Positions 22,640 to 35,344 of a DNA stretch of 64,000 nt are shown piece after piece. Numbering within the stretch: position 1 is the stretch's first letter; every line of letters begins with the position of its first letter. Source of the DNA: Branchipolynoe longqiensis (taxonomy: Eukaryota; Annelida; Polychaeta; Phyllodocida; Polynoidae); contig CM059194.1 in assembly GCA_030323885.1 (NCBI GenBank), forward strand, positions 6,223,686 to 6,287,685, in the 5' to 3' direction. A program made the translations under genes and the position numbers. Below the pieces are notes generated by a model. The model was not told the origin of the DNA. It saw nothing but the letters and a program-made list of their open reading frames with translations, and made no database searches.

Positions 22640-23750
22640 CTCCCACACACCCCACACTACCCCCTCCCCATCTCCCACCTCTCTCCCACACGCCCCATAC
22701 TACCCCCTCTCCCTCTCCCACACACCCCTCCCATCTCCCAGCTCTCTCCCACACGCCCCATACTACCCCCTCTCCCTCTCCGACACACCCCTCCCATCTC
22801 CCACCTCTCTCCCACACACCCCACACTACCCCCTCTCCCTCTCCCACACACCCTTCCCATCTCCCAGCTCTCTCCCACACACCCCAACTACCCCTCTCCC
22901 CCCCCCCACACCCCTCCCATCTCCCAGCTCTCTCCCACACACCCCACACTACCCCTCTCCCTCTCCCACACACCCCTCCCATCTCCCAGCCCCTCCCAAA
23001 CACCACACACTAACCCGTCCCCCTCTCCCACACACCCCATACTACCCCCTCTCCTCTCCCACACACTCCACACTACCCCCTCTCCCACACACCCCTCCCA
23101 TCTCCCAGCTCTCTCCCACACACCCCACACTACCCCGTCTCCCTCTCCCACACACCCCTCCCTCTCCCAGCCTCTCCACACACCCCACACTACCCAGTCT
23201 CCCTCTCCCACACACCCCACACTACCCCCGCTCTCCTCTCTCCCCACACACCCCATACTACCCACTCCCCCTCTCCCACACGCCCCAACACCCCTCTCCT
23301 CTCCCACACACCCCACCCATCTCCAGCTCTCTCCCACACACCCCACACAACCCCGTCTCCCTCCACCACACACCCTCCCATCACCCAGCTCTCTCCCACA
23401 CACCCCACACTACCCCTGTCACCCTCTCCCACACACCCTCCCATCTCCCAGCTCTCTCCCACACGCCCCACACTACCCCCTCCCTCACCCACACACCCCT
23501 CCCATTCCCACCTCTCTCCCACAGCCCCACACTACCCCGTCTCCCTCTCCCACCACAGCCCATCCCCATTTCCTCACCTCACCTCACCATTCAACCCCAC
23601 CATCCTCCCACCTCCCCACCCTCCCATCTCTCTCCAGCACCCCCCCCCCTCCCTCCTCTCGTCCCCCCTCCCATCTCACCACCTACTCCCACCTCTCTCC
23701 AACACCACCACCCCCGCCCCCTCGCAACCACCCCCCCTCCCCCTCCCACC
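22640..23750. repeat. Pyrimidine-rich minisatellite, unit about 60 bp
   Basis: Plus strand almost only C, T and A: CTCTCCCACACACCCCACAC, TACCCCCTCTCCCTCTCCCA, CACCCCTCCCATCTCCCAGC in repeating order, decaying after 23540. It supports very long Pro/Ser/His frames on plus and Gly/Trp/Glu frames on minus; both come from composition. Confidence 0.93.
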
Positions 23751-23754
23751 GTGC

Positions 23755-24700
23755 ACACCTGTATAGTACAGGTACGCCGGCACCCAGAAGGCTCCAGGAG
23801 CAACGTGTCGCACCTTCCTCAAATCTTCACTCCATCAATTACCTGCCTGATGAATGGTTTCCTTCTGCTGCCAGAGTGATCTCATTTGAGGACATCTAAT
23901 CGTGAACTCATTTCAGGACATGCAATCGCCTGCCAAGGCGTGTACTAAGGGGTGACCTCGAACTGAGCCAGGCGTCCGCTCCCCCCAGCTGCGCTGCCTG
24001 CTGCATTGGTTTTGTAATTTGATCAAAAGCTTTCGATACAGTCTATCGTGTATACAGTTATTTCAGAGTTACTGATCGCTGGTCCCTGAGGACAGACTGA
24101 AGCTGCGACCCAGCGTCTATGCACACCAGAAGTTGGGGGTTGATGTCGCGCCAAAGCCCGATCCTTCCCTATAGAACCTATACCTTAACCTCACTTTGAA
24201 TCTATAACCGCCTGGCTCCTGATGACCAAAGTTGAAAGGATTCTTGCCAGTTCTCGCCCTATATTTGCATCGAATGCAGATTGCAGTAAAATTGTGCAAG
24301 CAGAGATTTTTCATTCCATAAAATGTGCGTCCACCAATTCCTGCACTTTCTGACACCCCAACTACAAAGAGTTGTTTCTGGTCACCCAGTAACCATAGTA
24401 ACCTGCCCACCCCCCATACACGCACTCCTGTGTACAGGCAGCAGGTCCGACTGCTGTTCCACTGACGCACCACACGTACACACATTGACCACTGTGTATG
24501 CTACCACTGCTGCGGTGTGCTTCATCCCGACCATAGCGGGGTCAGGCACCTGATTAGTGGCCTGCTGAATGCCAGCGTCAGCATCTCAAAAGACTTGCAT
24601 TCTCAGCTTTGAGGCGCTTTTGTCTTCCGACCTTTTCAGCAGTGGTGTATTTGAATTATCCGGGGATGAGCTGATGAGTTGGCATGAACCCCGGTAGATG
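23755..24700. other. Unassigned spacer
   Basis: Mixed-composition sequence. A 122-codon minus-strand frame (24117-24485) has no domain I recognise and no splice evidence. Nothing else assignable. Confidence 0.4.
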
Positions 24701-24702
24701 GA

Positions 24703-25957
24703 CATGGGAGCGGTATCGAACAGGGGAGCGGTATCGAACAGGGCAGCAGTATCGAACAGGGGATTGGTATCGAACAGGGGAGTGGTATAGAACAGGGGAG
24801 CTGTATCGAACAGGGGAGCGGCAACGAACAGGTGAGCGGTATCAAACAGGGGAGCGGTATCGAACAGGGGAGCGGTATCAAACAGGGTAGCAGTATCAAA
24901 CAGGGGAGTGGTATCAAACAGGGGAGCGGTATCAAACAGGGGAGCGGTATCAAACAGGGGCGGTATCAAACAGGGGAGCGGTATCAAACAGGGGAGCGGT
25001 ATCAAACAGGGAAGCGGCATCAAACAGAGGAGTGGTATCAAACAGGGGAGTGGTATCAAACAGGGGAGCGATATCAAATAGGGGACCAGTATCAAACAGG
25101 GGAGTGATATCAAACAGGGGAGTGGTATCAAACAGGGGAGTTGTATCAAACAGGGGAGTGGTATCAAACAGGGGAGCGGCATCAAACAGGGGAGTGGCAT
25201 CAAACAGGGGAGCAGCATCAAACAGGGGAGCAGTATCAAACAGGGGAGCGGTATCAAACAGGGGAGCAGTATCGAAAATGATCAAACAGGGGATCGTTAT
25301 TGAACAGGTGAGCGGGGTCAAAGAGGGGAGCAGTATTGAACAGGGGAGCGGTATCAAACAGGGGAGCAGTATCAAACAGGGGAGCAGTATCAAACAGGGA
25401 AGCGGTATCAAACAGGGGAGCGGTATCAAACAGGGGAGCGGTATCAAACAGGGGAGTGGTGTCAAACAGGGGAGCGGTATCAAACAGGGGAGCGGTATCA
25501 AACAGGGGAGTGGTATCAAACAGGGGAGTGGTATCAAACAGGGGAGTGATATCAAACAGGGGAGCGGTATCAAACAGGAGAGTGGTATCAAACAGGGGAG
25601 CGGTATCAAACAGGGGAGTGGTATCAAACAGGGGAGTGATATCAAACAGGGGACCAGTATCAAACAGGGGAGTGATATCAAACAGGGGATCGGTATCAAA
25701 CAGGGGAGTGGTATCACACAGGGGAGCGGTATCAAACAGGGGACCAGTATCAAACAGGGGAGTGATATCAAACAGGGGAGTGGTATCAAACAGGGGAGTG
25801 ATATCAAACAGGGGAGCGGTATCAAACAGGGGAGTGGTATCAAACAGGGGAGCGGTATCAAACAGGGGAGCGGTATCAAACAGGGGAGTGGTGTCAAACA
25901 GGGGAGCGGTATCAAACAGGGGAGCGGTATCAAACAGGGGAGTGGTATCAAACAGGG
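24703..25957. repeat. 18-bp minisatellite, about 69 copies
   Basis: Unit GTATCAAACAGGGGAGCG; early copies have GTATCGAAC instead. Because 18 is a multiple of three, several frames stay open on both strands (up to 347 codons). The products (alternating Leu/Pro/Cys or Asp/Thr/Leu/Phe) have no family and should not be annotated as proteins. Confidence 0.97.
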
Positions 25958-26049
25958 TGGCACCACCTGCACGCAGTAAATAGCTACAGTCAATCAACAA
26001 ATTGGCCTGAATTTTACTACATATATATATATTTATGTTCAATGCTCAA

Positions 26050-26345
26050 TAGATGATTTCCACCTCCAACCCGCCCTCTGGTGGCAACGGCAAGAACTAA
26101 TGTTGTAGGTAGCAGCTCATTGTGAAACATGCTCCGTGAGCTAAGTCTTAAAGAGGATTTCCACTACCAACCCGCCCTCTGATGGCAACGGCAAGAACTA
26201 ATGTTGTGTGAACCAGTTCACTTTGCAGCATTGTCTGTGGGAAATAGTCTTATAGAGGATTTCCACTACCAACCCCCCCTCTGATGGCAGTGACAAGAAC
26301 TAATGATGTGTGTAGCAGCTCACTGTGCACGCTTTATGGAAAAGG
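26050..26345. repeat. 102-bp tandem repeat, three copies
   Basis: GATTTCCACTACCAACC recurs at 26054, 26156 and 26258; each copy continues with GGCAACGGCAAGAACTAATG-type text. Confidence 0.9.
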
Positions 26346-26529
26346 TCTATAAGTGTAGTAACGCTAAGAGTGTCTCTGGTTTCCTCATCCAAGCATGCAG
26401 TGAGGTCTACTCTCAACAACAGGATTTGAACCCGGATCCACAGGCCAGGTTAGAATTACAACATACGGATGTGCATACACAGAACTCATAAACAGCACAC
26501 AGACACAACATGAAAACGAGGGCAGACAC

Positions 26530-26936
26530 ACTGCTTCGCTCTCTCAGTGTGTCACATTTTGGTGAGATGTCCTCGCCTACAACCAGTTAGAGATGATGTA
26601 TTTGGAAATGAGGGTGTGATGGAGTCTTTCCGATTCCATCTGCAACTCATTATTAAAGTTCTGAGAGAAACTGTTGTTTTTGTTACCAAAAGTTCATTTT
26701 CAATTTTTAACTTGAAGTCTTTTACTGTTGATTTTATTTATTATATACCATTTGTGATTTTACCACAGTTGAATGCTCTTTTTGCATATTTATCTGTTTG
26801 GTTGAACGTAATTTTAAAAGAAAAGAAAAAAACGGAAATGTAATTCTTTAGTCGGATATGTTTAACCACTGTATGACGCCCAATAGCCGATGTTTACTTT
26901 TTGTGCCAGGGGATCGCTAAACAAACAAACAAACAA
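26530..26936 (+). pseudogene. LINE 3' end: RT C-terminus plus 3'UTR and tail
   Basis: Open text LSVCHILVRCPRLQPVRDDV followed by FGNEG and an amphipathic LQLIIKVLRET segment matches the usual CxxCxxxxEtxxHxLxxCPrxxxxR finger-like C-terminus of several non-LTR elements. After it comes a T-rich 3'UTR (ATATACCATTTGTGATTTTA, shared with 3.6 kb) and a tail GTTTAACCACTGTATGACGC, CCAATAGCCGATGTTTACTT, GGATCGCTAAACAAACAAAC. The tail is homologous to the 3' end of SINE family D. 5'-truncated. Confidence 0.65.
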
Positions 26937-27390
26937 AAATGGCTCTCTCAATCCATTTGTAAACAACAGCCAGGTGGCGCCATTGTAACATGCGCCCCAA
27001 CAAGGCGGCAGGAGAGAGAACTACAACATTTTGTAGTTATTTATAATTGCATAATAATTTACACCCTACATACCCACCTGCGTTAATATGTATAGTTTCA
27101 CAGATGCATTTTTAGGTAATACAGTTTCTGGCTTTTTTTAATTGTTGTAAATATTTGTTCCCTGTCAGAATACATCATGCGTCAGAACTGAAACACTAAT
27201 CTTCTAATCGTATACCTTGTGTTATCTAGTAATGATGAATGCCAGTAATTGTACGGTGCATGGGCATATAGTATACTGTATGCCTTTGTTATATTTATAG
27301 TATTACTTTATATGCCTTTGTTATATTTTCGTTTGTTTATTATATTTAATTGTTTGTTTCACATGCTCGAGACTAGTCGTGATTTGTTAT
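26937..27390. other. Unassigned spacer, AT-rich
   Basis: No repeat family or gene assigned. Confidence 0.4.
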
Positions 27391-27433
27391 TGTTGGGGTT
27401 ATGCGTCCTGGCAACATCTACCAGAATTCACCA
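27391..27433 (-). mobile_element. SINE family A, tail fragment
   Basis: TTGTTGGGGTTATGCGTCCT then GGCAACATCTA only. Confidence 0.5.
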
Positions 27434-27644
27434 GAAGGTACTATTTTGCATCACTTTTTTTTCTAGGGAGGTGGCCCCCCCCCCCCTCCCCCCCTTGTGT
27501 CCCGCACTCTCCCCCCTCTTCAGCCACGCTATTTCTTCCTACCTCCAATTTGTGTACCAGTGAGATCTCCTTACTCCCACTGTGAAACAGGCCCCGTTAT
27601 GCTAGAGGAGTGGGAGTGGCAGGGGTGGGCCCTCCCCCCTCCCC

Positions 27645-27988
<344 letters not shown>

Positions 27989-27999
27989 ACCCGCGTTTC

Positions 28000-28268
28000 C
28001 CATTAAACCACAAGCACAATCTATATCTATAGGGGGACTACGTCTTAACCTTCTAGTATAGCACGGTAATGTCACACGGCATTGCCGTGTAATATCACAC
28101 GGTATAGACTGGTTCACTAGTTGCCACTGAGAGTGCGCACCAAACTGACATGTTCTGTACTACTCTCTATACAAGGGTTCAGCACCCTCACACCTAGAGG
28201 GGGTGCGTAGTGCAGCGCCATAGAACTGCACTATACAGAGATGGTTGTTGCCCTAGCCTAGTGGGGGG
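28000..28268. other. Spacer between poly-C and the 33-bp array
   Basis: A small inverted motif TCACACGGCATTGCCGTG near 28071 and GTGATATTACACGG-like text. No gene. Confidence 0.4.
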
Positions 28269-28269
28269 A

Positions 28270-31200
28270 GGTGGGCACCTGTATTAATGCACCCCACAGC
28301 AGAACACCACCTGTATCAATGAACCCGCACAGCAGGATACCCCCTGCATTAATGCACCCCCACAGCAGGACACACTGTATTAATGCATCCCCACAAGCAG
28401 TACACCCCTGTATTAATGCACCACAGCAGGACACCTCTGTATTAATGCATCCCCCAGCAGGCCAACCTGTATTAATGCACCCACAGCAGACACCACCTGT
28501 ATTAATGCACCCCCACAGCAGGACACACTACATTAATGCATCCCCACAGCAGGACACCGCTGTATTAATGCATCCCACAGCAGGACACCACCTGAATTAA
28601 TGCACCCCCACAGCAGGACCACCACCATGTATTTAATGCACCCCCCACAGCAGGACACCACCTGTATAATACACCCCCACAGCAGGAACACCTGTATTAA
28701 AGCACCCCACAGCAGGACACCACTGGATTAAAGCACCACACAGCAGGACACCAACTGTAGTACTGCCACCCCACAGCAGGACACCACCTGCTTTAAATAC
28801 TCCCCCAAGCAGGACACACCCTGCCATTACTGAATCCCCACAGCAGGGACGCCACCAGCATTAATGCATCCCCATAGCAGGGGAAACACCAGCTGTATTA
28901 ATACATCCCCACAACCAGGACGCCACCCTGTAATTATGCATCCCCACAACAGGACACCGCCTGCATTAATCCATCCCCACAGCAGGACACCGCCTGTATT
29001 AATGCATCCCCACAACAGGACACCACCTGTATTAATACTTGCCCACAGCAGGACACCACCTGTATCACTGCATCCCCACAGCAGGACACCACCTGCATTA
29101 ATGCCTCCCACGCCAGGACACCACCTGTATGTAATGCATCCACTAAGCAGGGACACCACCTGCATTACACATCCCCAGCAAGACACCACCGGATTAATAC
29201 ATCCCCACAGCTGGAGACACTGCCATTAACACATCCCGCAAAGGACACCACCTGATAACACATCCCCAGCATGGACACCACTAATCAACCACATCCTCAC
29301 AGCAGGTCAACACCTTGCAATTAAACACATCCCATAGGCAGGACACCTCTGCATCAAACACATCCCCACAGCAGGACACTCCGGCATTATTACATCCCGC
29401 ACAGGACACAACTGCATTAACACATCTCCACAGCAGGACACCACCTGCATCAACACATCCCCACAGCAGGACACCACCTGCATCAATGCACCCACAGCAG
29501 GGCGCCACCTGTATTAATGCACCCCCAAAGCAGGACACCACCTGTATTAATGCACCCCACAGCAGGACACCACCTGTATAATGCACCCCACAGCAGGACA
29601 ACCACTGTATGTAATGCATCCCCACCTGCAGGACACCCCCTGTATTAATGCATCCCCACAGCAGGCCACCACCTGTATTTAATGCACCCCACAGCAGGAT
29701 ACCACATGTATTATTACACCCCCAACAGCAGGACACCACTGTATTTAATGCACCCCCACAGCAGGACACAGCTGTATTAATGCATCCCACAGTGGACACC
29801 ACTGCATTAAATACACCCCCCCCAAAGGCTGGGACACCACCTGCATTACTGAATCCCCACAGCAGGACGCCACCTGCATCAATGCATCCCCATAGCAGGA
29901 CACCACCTGCATTAATGCAGCCCCACAACAGGACACCACCTGTATTAATGCATCCCCACAACAGGACACCACCTGCATTAATGCAGCCCCACAACAGGAC
30001 ACCACCTGTATTAATGCATCCCCACAACAGGACACCACCTGCATTAATGCAGCCCCACAACAGGACACCAGCTGTATTAATACATCCCCACAACAGGACA
30101 CCACCTGTATTAATGCATCCCCACAACAGGACACCGCCTGCATTAATGCATCCCCACAGCAGGACACCGCCTGTATTAATGCATCCCCACAACAGGACAC
30201 CACATGTATTAATACATCCCCACAGCAGGACACCACCTGTATTACTGCATCCCCACAGCAGGACACCACCTGCATTAATGCTTCCCCACAGCAGGACACC
30301 TCCTGTAGTAATGCATCCCCTAAGCAGTGACACCACCTGCCATTAACACATCCCCCCAGGAGGACACTCACCTGCATTAACAATCCCCCACAGCAGGACA
30401 CCACCTACATCAACACATCCTCACAGCAGGGCACCACCTGCATTAACGCATCCCCATAGCAGGACACCACCTGCATCAACACATCCCCACAGAAGGACAC
30501 TATCTGCATTAATACATCCCCGCAACAGGACACAACCTGCATTAACACATCTCCACAGCAGGAGAACACCTGCATCAACACATCCCCACAGTAGGACACC
30601 ACCTGCATCAATACACCCACAGCAGGGCGCCACCTGTATTAATGCACCCCCACAGCAGGACACAACCTGCATTAACACATCTCCACAGCAGGAACTCTGT
30701 ATTATTACCCCAGAGCCAGGACTCCACCTAACATTACCAAATCCCACAGCAGGACACCACCTGCATCAACACATCCCCACAGCAGGACACCAACTGGATT
30801 AATACATCCCCACAGCAGGTCACACCTGCACCAACACCCACCCACAGCAGGATACCACCTGCATCAACACACACCCACAGCAGGACACCACCTGTATTAA
30901 TGCACCCACAGCAGGACGCCACCTGTATTAATGCACCCCCACAGCAGGACACAACCTGCATTAACACATCTCCACAGCAGGACACCACCTGTATTAATTC
31001 ACCCCCAGAGCAGGACACCACCTACATTACCACATCCCACAGCAGGACACACTGCCTCAACACATCCCCACAGCAGGACTCCACCTGCATTAATGCACCC
31101 CAGCAGGGACGGCACATGTATAATGCACCCCCACCAGCAGAGTGTCTTAATTCTAACCCAGAGCAGGACACCACCTACTTACCACATCCACAGGAGGACA

Positions 31201-31627
31201 CCACCTGATCAACACATCCCCACAGCAGGACACCCAACTGTTAATGCACCCACAGCAGGAACGCCACCTGTATTAATGCACCCCCACAGCAGGACACAAC
31301 CTGCATTAACACATCTCCACAGCAGGACACCACCTGTATTAATTCACTCCCACAGCAGGACACCACCTACATTACCACATCCCACAGCAGGACACCACCT
31401 GCATCAACACATCCCCACAGCAGGACACCAACTGCATTAATACATCCCCACAGCAGGTCACACCTGCATCAACACCCACCCACAGCAGGATACCACCTGC
31501 ATCAACACACACCCACAGCAGGACACCATCTGTATTAATGCACCCACAGCAGACACCACCTGTATTAATGTATCCCCACAGCAGGACACCACCTGCATTA
31601 ATGCATCCCCACAGCAGGACGCCACCT
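28270..31627. repeat. 33-bp minisatellite, about 100 copies
   Basis: Unit CCCCACAGCAGGACACCACC plus TGTATTAATGCAT; start-to-start distance is 33 bp in clean parts (29947, 29980). Variants: GCATT/GTATT, ACACAT/TGCAT, ACAACAGG/ACAGCAGG. Many one-base indels outside 29860-30300 and 30740-31120 break the register. Long frames on both strands are by-products of the 33-bp length. Confidence 0.96.
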
Positions 31628-31767
31628 GGCTTCATTCAGAGTGAGTCGGTTTCTGAACAAAGCGGTACTTTTATGATTAAGTGAACTATGATGATCTATT
31701 TGCTGCGGTAGTTAGTACCTACGCTATGTCAGGATGAGATTGTTCTGAATGCAGAGTTGTCTTTTAT

Positions 31768-31841
31768 GTTTAACCACTGTATGACCCCCAATAGCCGATG
31801 TCTACTTTTTGTACTGGGGGATCGCTAAACAAACAAACAAA
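31768..31841 (+). mobile_element. LINE 3' tail fragment
   Basis: TATGTTTAACCACTGTATGA, CCCCAATAGCCGATGTCTAC and GGATCGCTAAACAAACAAAC, identical in layout to 26852-26936. Confidence 0.72.
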
Positions 31842-31842
31842 C

Positions 31843-32564
31843 ATTAGACGGGTTCCTAATTTGAGCCGCACGATGCATTGTGGGATGTTGGATAGTAAAA
31901 CAAATCCATGCGAAGCACATGGCTCATATTGAAGCAGTGAGTGCAGCTATAGAATCTGTTAGTTTCAGCTCATTTCAGCAAAAATTGTTAATGTAGAATG
32001 CCAATTAAAAAATATATATATAATCAATTAAGATGTTAATCTTTTATCTACCATTACATTCACATCAATCTAATCAGCACATCTTATACCATCTGCATTT
32101 AGATCTAAACAAATCTGGTCACTCAGACTAGTGTTTAACTATAGCCAGAGTCAGTTTTACTTATTTTATCATGTTTTTATTATAATTCCTATGGTTAATA
32201 CAATCTGTAGAACTAGGAAATGGTAGGATTAATCAGGTGTTGGTTATATTTCTTTGAAACAAGTTTCTGTTAACACAATTGACATTTTAATATTTAGAAC
32301 AAGAAATTAAAATGGTGATGTAAACCTCAGCCTGTAAAGTGACTGATTGTTTTGTGGGGAATTGTATGTTCTTTAGCTCTACATGCTTAACTAATTATAT
32401 TTGTGTCATAAATATATTCATTATATTATTATATTGTACTCATGCATCCATGTTTGTGCCATATTGTTCTGTATTTCCATAAATTTTGAATAAAATCTCA
32501 GTTTTGCACTGCGCGTATCGGCAATCTCAATGCAGGCGTAGTCGGAAGTACGAACTTGTCTATT
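31843..32564 (+). mobile_element. TIR DNA transposon, non-autonomous (copy 2)
   Basis: Same order of landmarks as 358-949: the GCATTGTGGGATG block, the AATATATATATAAT tract, ATCAGCACA, CAGACTAGTGTT, and a right part with TTTTGAATAAAA followed by CTGCGCGTA. The ends are more decayed (AGACGGGTTC left, GAACTTGTCTATT right). It sits directly after a LINE tail ending in AAACAAACAAACAAAC. Internally about 130 bp longer than copy 1. Confidence 0.6.
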
Positions 32565-32670
32565 GTCATCTGACAGAGGGCAGGCAAGTGTATCCATCCT
32601 TCCACACAAGTTTAGACGGAGACGTAAAGTGTCTGCCGTCAGAACAAAAATGAAACACTGCCCATCACGG

Positions 32671-32976
32671 TAGGTTGGTTGTTGGAGTTTTACATCCTGG
32701 AAACATCTAAGGTCATATTCTGACGACAGGTACCAACTTGTGACAGTGCGCGCTCAAGGCGACTTTCATACTGCTGCCTCACCAGGTCACCAGTACGATG
32801 ACCTAATATCCCACTCAGTCACATTACCCTGACACCGAGCCAACCAGTCCTTGCCCTTTCCTAATAATGTCGAACACCTGGCTAGGAAGCGACACGTATC
32901 AATTTTGTTAGTTATTAGTTTGACTCGATCGGAAACTGAACTCCCGACCTTCCGCACGGCTACTACGTCCGGTCCG
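32671..32976 (-). mobile_element. SINE family A, near full length
   Basis: Tail TGGTTGTTGGAGTTTTACAT, body CAGTCACATTACCCTGACAC and CTAGGAAGCGACACGTATC, head region GACTCGATCGGAAACTGAAC; the final tRNA-like bases are shortened. Confidence 0.85.
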
Positions 32977-33029
32977 TTGGTCATGTCCTGTGATTGGTTA
33001 CACTTTGTACATGATTGCTTACACTTGGT

Positions 33030-34515
33030 GCCTGCCCTTTGGTTGCACTTCGTGTTTGACCTTTGGTTGCACTTGGTACTTGACCTTTGGTTGCACTTGG
33101 TGTTTGACATTTGGTTGCACTTGGTGCTTGACCTTTGCTTACACTTGGTGCTTGACCTTTGCTTACACTTGGTGCTTGACCTTTGCTTACACTTGGTGTT
33201 TGACCTTTGCTTACACTTGGTGCTTGACCTTTGCTTACGCTTGGTGTTTGACCTTTGCTTACACTTGGTGTTTGACCTTTGGTTGCTCTTGGTGCTTGAC
33301 CTTTGCTTACACTTGGTTTTTGACCTTTGGTTGCACTTGGTGTTTGACCTTTGGTTGCACTTGGTACTTGACCTTTGGTTGCACTTGGTGTTTGACCTTT
33401 GGTTGCACTTGGTGTTTGACCTTTGGTTGCACTTGGTGCTTGACCTTTGGTTGCACTTGGTACTTGACCTTTGGTTGCACTTGGTGTTTGACCTTTGGTT
33501 GCACTTGGTGTTTGACCTTTGGTTGCACTTGGTACTTGACCTTTGGTTGCACTTGGTGTTTGACCTTTGATTACACTTGGTGGTTGACCTTTGCTTACAC
33601 TTGGTGTTTGACCTTTGGTTGCGCTTGGTGCTTGACCTTTGCTTACACTTGGTGTTTGACCTTTGGTTGTCCTTGGTGCTTGACCTTTGCTTACACTTGG
33701 TGTTTGACCTTTGCTTACACTTGGTTGTCTTAGGACTTTGCCTTACAACTTGGTGTTTGACCTTTGGTTGTCCTTGGTGCTTGACCTTTGCTTACACTTG
33801 GTGTTTGACCTTTGCTTACACTTGGTGCTTGACCTTTGCTTACACTTGGTGCTTGACCTTTGCTTACACTTGGTGCTTGACCTTTGCTTACACTTGGTGT
33901 TTGACCTTTGCTTACACTTGGTGCTTGACCTTTGCTTACACTTGGTGTTTGACCTTTGCTTACACTTGGTGTTGACCTTTGCTTACACTTGGTGTTTGAC
34001 CTTTGGTTGTCCTTGGTGTTTGACCTTTCTAGACATGGTGGCTTGACCTTTGCTCTACACTTGGTGCTTGACCTTTGCTTACACTTGGTGTTTGACCTTT
34101 GCTTACAATTGGTGTTTGACCTTTGGTTTCGCTTGGTGCTTGACCTTTGCTTACACTTGGTGCTTGACCTTTGCTTACACTTGGTGTTTGACCTTTGCTT
34201 ACACTTGGTGTTTGACCTTTGCTTACACTTGGTGTTTGACCTTTGCTTACACTTGGTGTTTGACCTTTGCTTACACTTGGTGCTTGACCTTTGCTTACAC
34301 TTGGTGCTTGACCTTTTCTTACCAACTGGTGTTTGACCTTTGCTTACACTTGGTGTTTGACCTTTGCTTACACTTGGTGTTTGACCTTTGGTTGCGCTTG
34401 GTGCTTGACCTTTGCTTACACTTGGTGCTTGACCTTTCCTTACACTTGGTGCTTGACCTTTGCTTACACTTCATGCTTGACCTTTGGATGCACTTGGTGC
34501 TTGACCTTGGTTGTA
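33030..34515. repeat. 24-bp minisatellite, about 62 copies
   Basis: Unit TGACCTTTGSTTRCACTTGG plus TGYT. Two main types (GGTTGCAC and GCTTACAC) are grouped: GGTTGCAC dominates about 33320-33560, GCTTACAC about 33780-34000 and 34140-34380. All frames stay open because 24 is a multiple of three. Each unit carries TGACCTTTG. Confidence 0.96.
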
Positions 34516-34880
34516 CGCTATCAACTGGTCCCTGTAGATGGTCTAACATTGCAGTGGTAACACACTCTTCGACTACCCCCTGCTGTATCACAGTGGATTG
34601 TGCAAACTTTTTTCTTCTCTCCCTTCTCACCAGGCCATTCTAGCAGGATATTCTCCGATGATTGTTAATGATTCAGCGTTGCTATGCGACTTCTACAGCT
34701 GCTCTGGTTACAGAGCTTTACAAAACTGGGCTGCACACTTGAAATTGATTTCCTATTTATTTCCATTTGCTAAGCTGTCTACCGAACCACTATGAGGTGG
34801 GTTTTCGGGTGTGGTTAATTTTTGTAGATTAGTTAATGAAGCATTGGAAATTTCAATCACAGACAATTGGTCTTCCTCAT

Positions 34881-35296
34881 TCCAATGCTCCTTGCCTTAT
34901 CCTAGTAATGCCAGTCGCCAGGCTAGGTAGCGACAAATAATTGGTTTCCCACCCAACTAGGGTTTGAACCCAGGATTCGAATCCAATGAGCTACCAAAGT
35001 AGATTGTTTGTTTGTTGGTGTTTTACGTCCTAGCAACATCTAAGGTCATATCAGGACGGGGACAAAGTAGAAGATGGGCATTCAACTCATTATGCTATCC
35101 TGTCTGGTTTGGGGATGATTCTATTGTTATCCTGACACTGAGCAAACCAGTCCTTGCCCTATCCTATTAATACCGAGCACCTGGCTAGGTAGCCACAGGT
35201 ATAAACTTTATAAGTCATTGGTTTAACTCGGCTTGGATTCGAACTCCCGACCTTCCAGACATGCGCTGTACCGATTCGGCCACTGCGTCCGATTAA
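34881..35296 (-). mobile_element. Cluster of SINE family A pieces
   Basis: Three same-sense fragments: 34881-35001 (CCTTGCCTTATCCTAGTAAT to a B-box-like GGGTTTGAACCC), 35003-35065 (tail GTTTTACGTCCTAGCAACAT) and 35124-35295 (TATCCTGACACTGAGCAAAC to CGATTCGGCCACTGCGTCCG). Nested or tandem insertions. Confidence 0.75.
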
Positions 35297-35344
35297 CCCA
35301 AAGGTATGTTTCCGGACCTAAATCTAACCAATTATCTTTAACCA

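Noticed and set aside
22589..23899. 436-codon Pro/Ser/His-rich frame and overlapping frames on both strands
   Set aside because: It follows a C/T-rich minisatellite; several frames on both strands are open at once, and no domain or splice signal supports a protein.
24950..26042. 347- and 262-codon Leu/Pro/Cys and Asp/Thr/Phe frames, with a 315-codon frame opposite
   Set aside because: All come from the 18-bp unit, whose length preserves reading frame.
28270..31627. Possible CRISPR array
   Set aside because: Units are contiguous with no unique spacers, no cas genes, and a eukaryotic context. The same holds for the 24-, 31- and 49-bp arrays.
28827..31635. Cys/Gly/Val or His/Pro/Arg frames up to 351 codons
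   Set aside because: Produced by the 33-bp unit; frames shift wherever the array has an indel.
32851..34643. Leu/His/Val/Asp frames that look like a hydrophobic repeat protein
   Set aside because: 24-bp unit artefact; several frames open on both strands.
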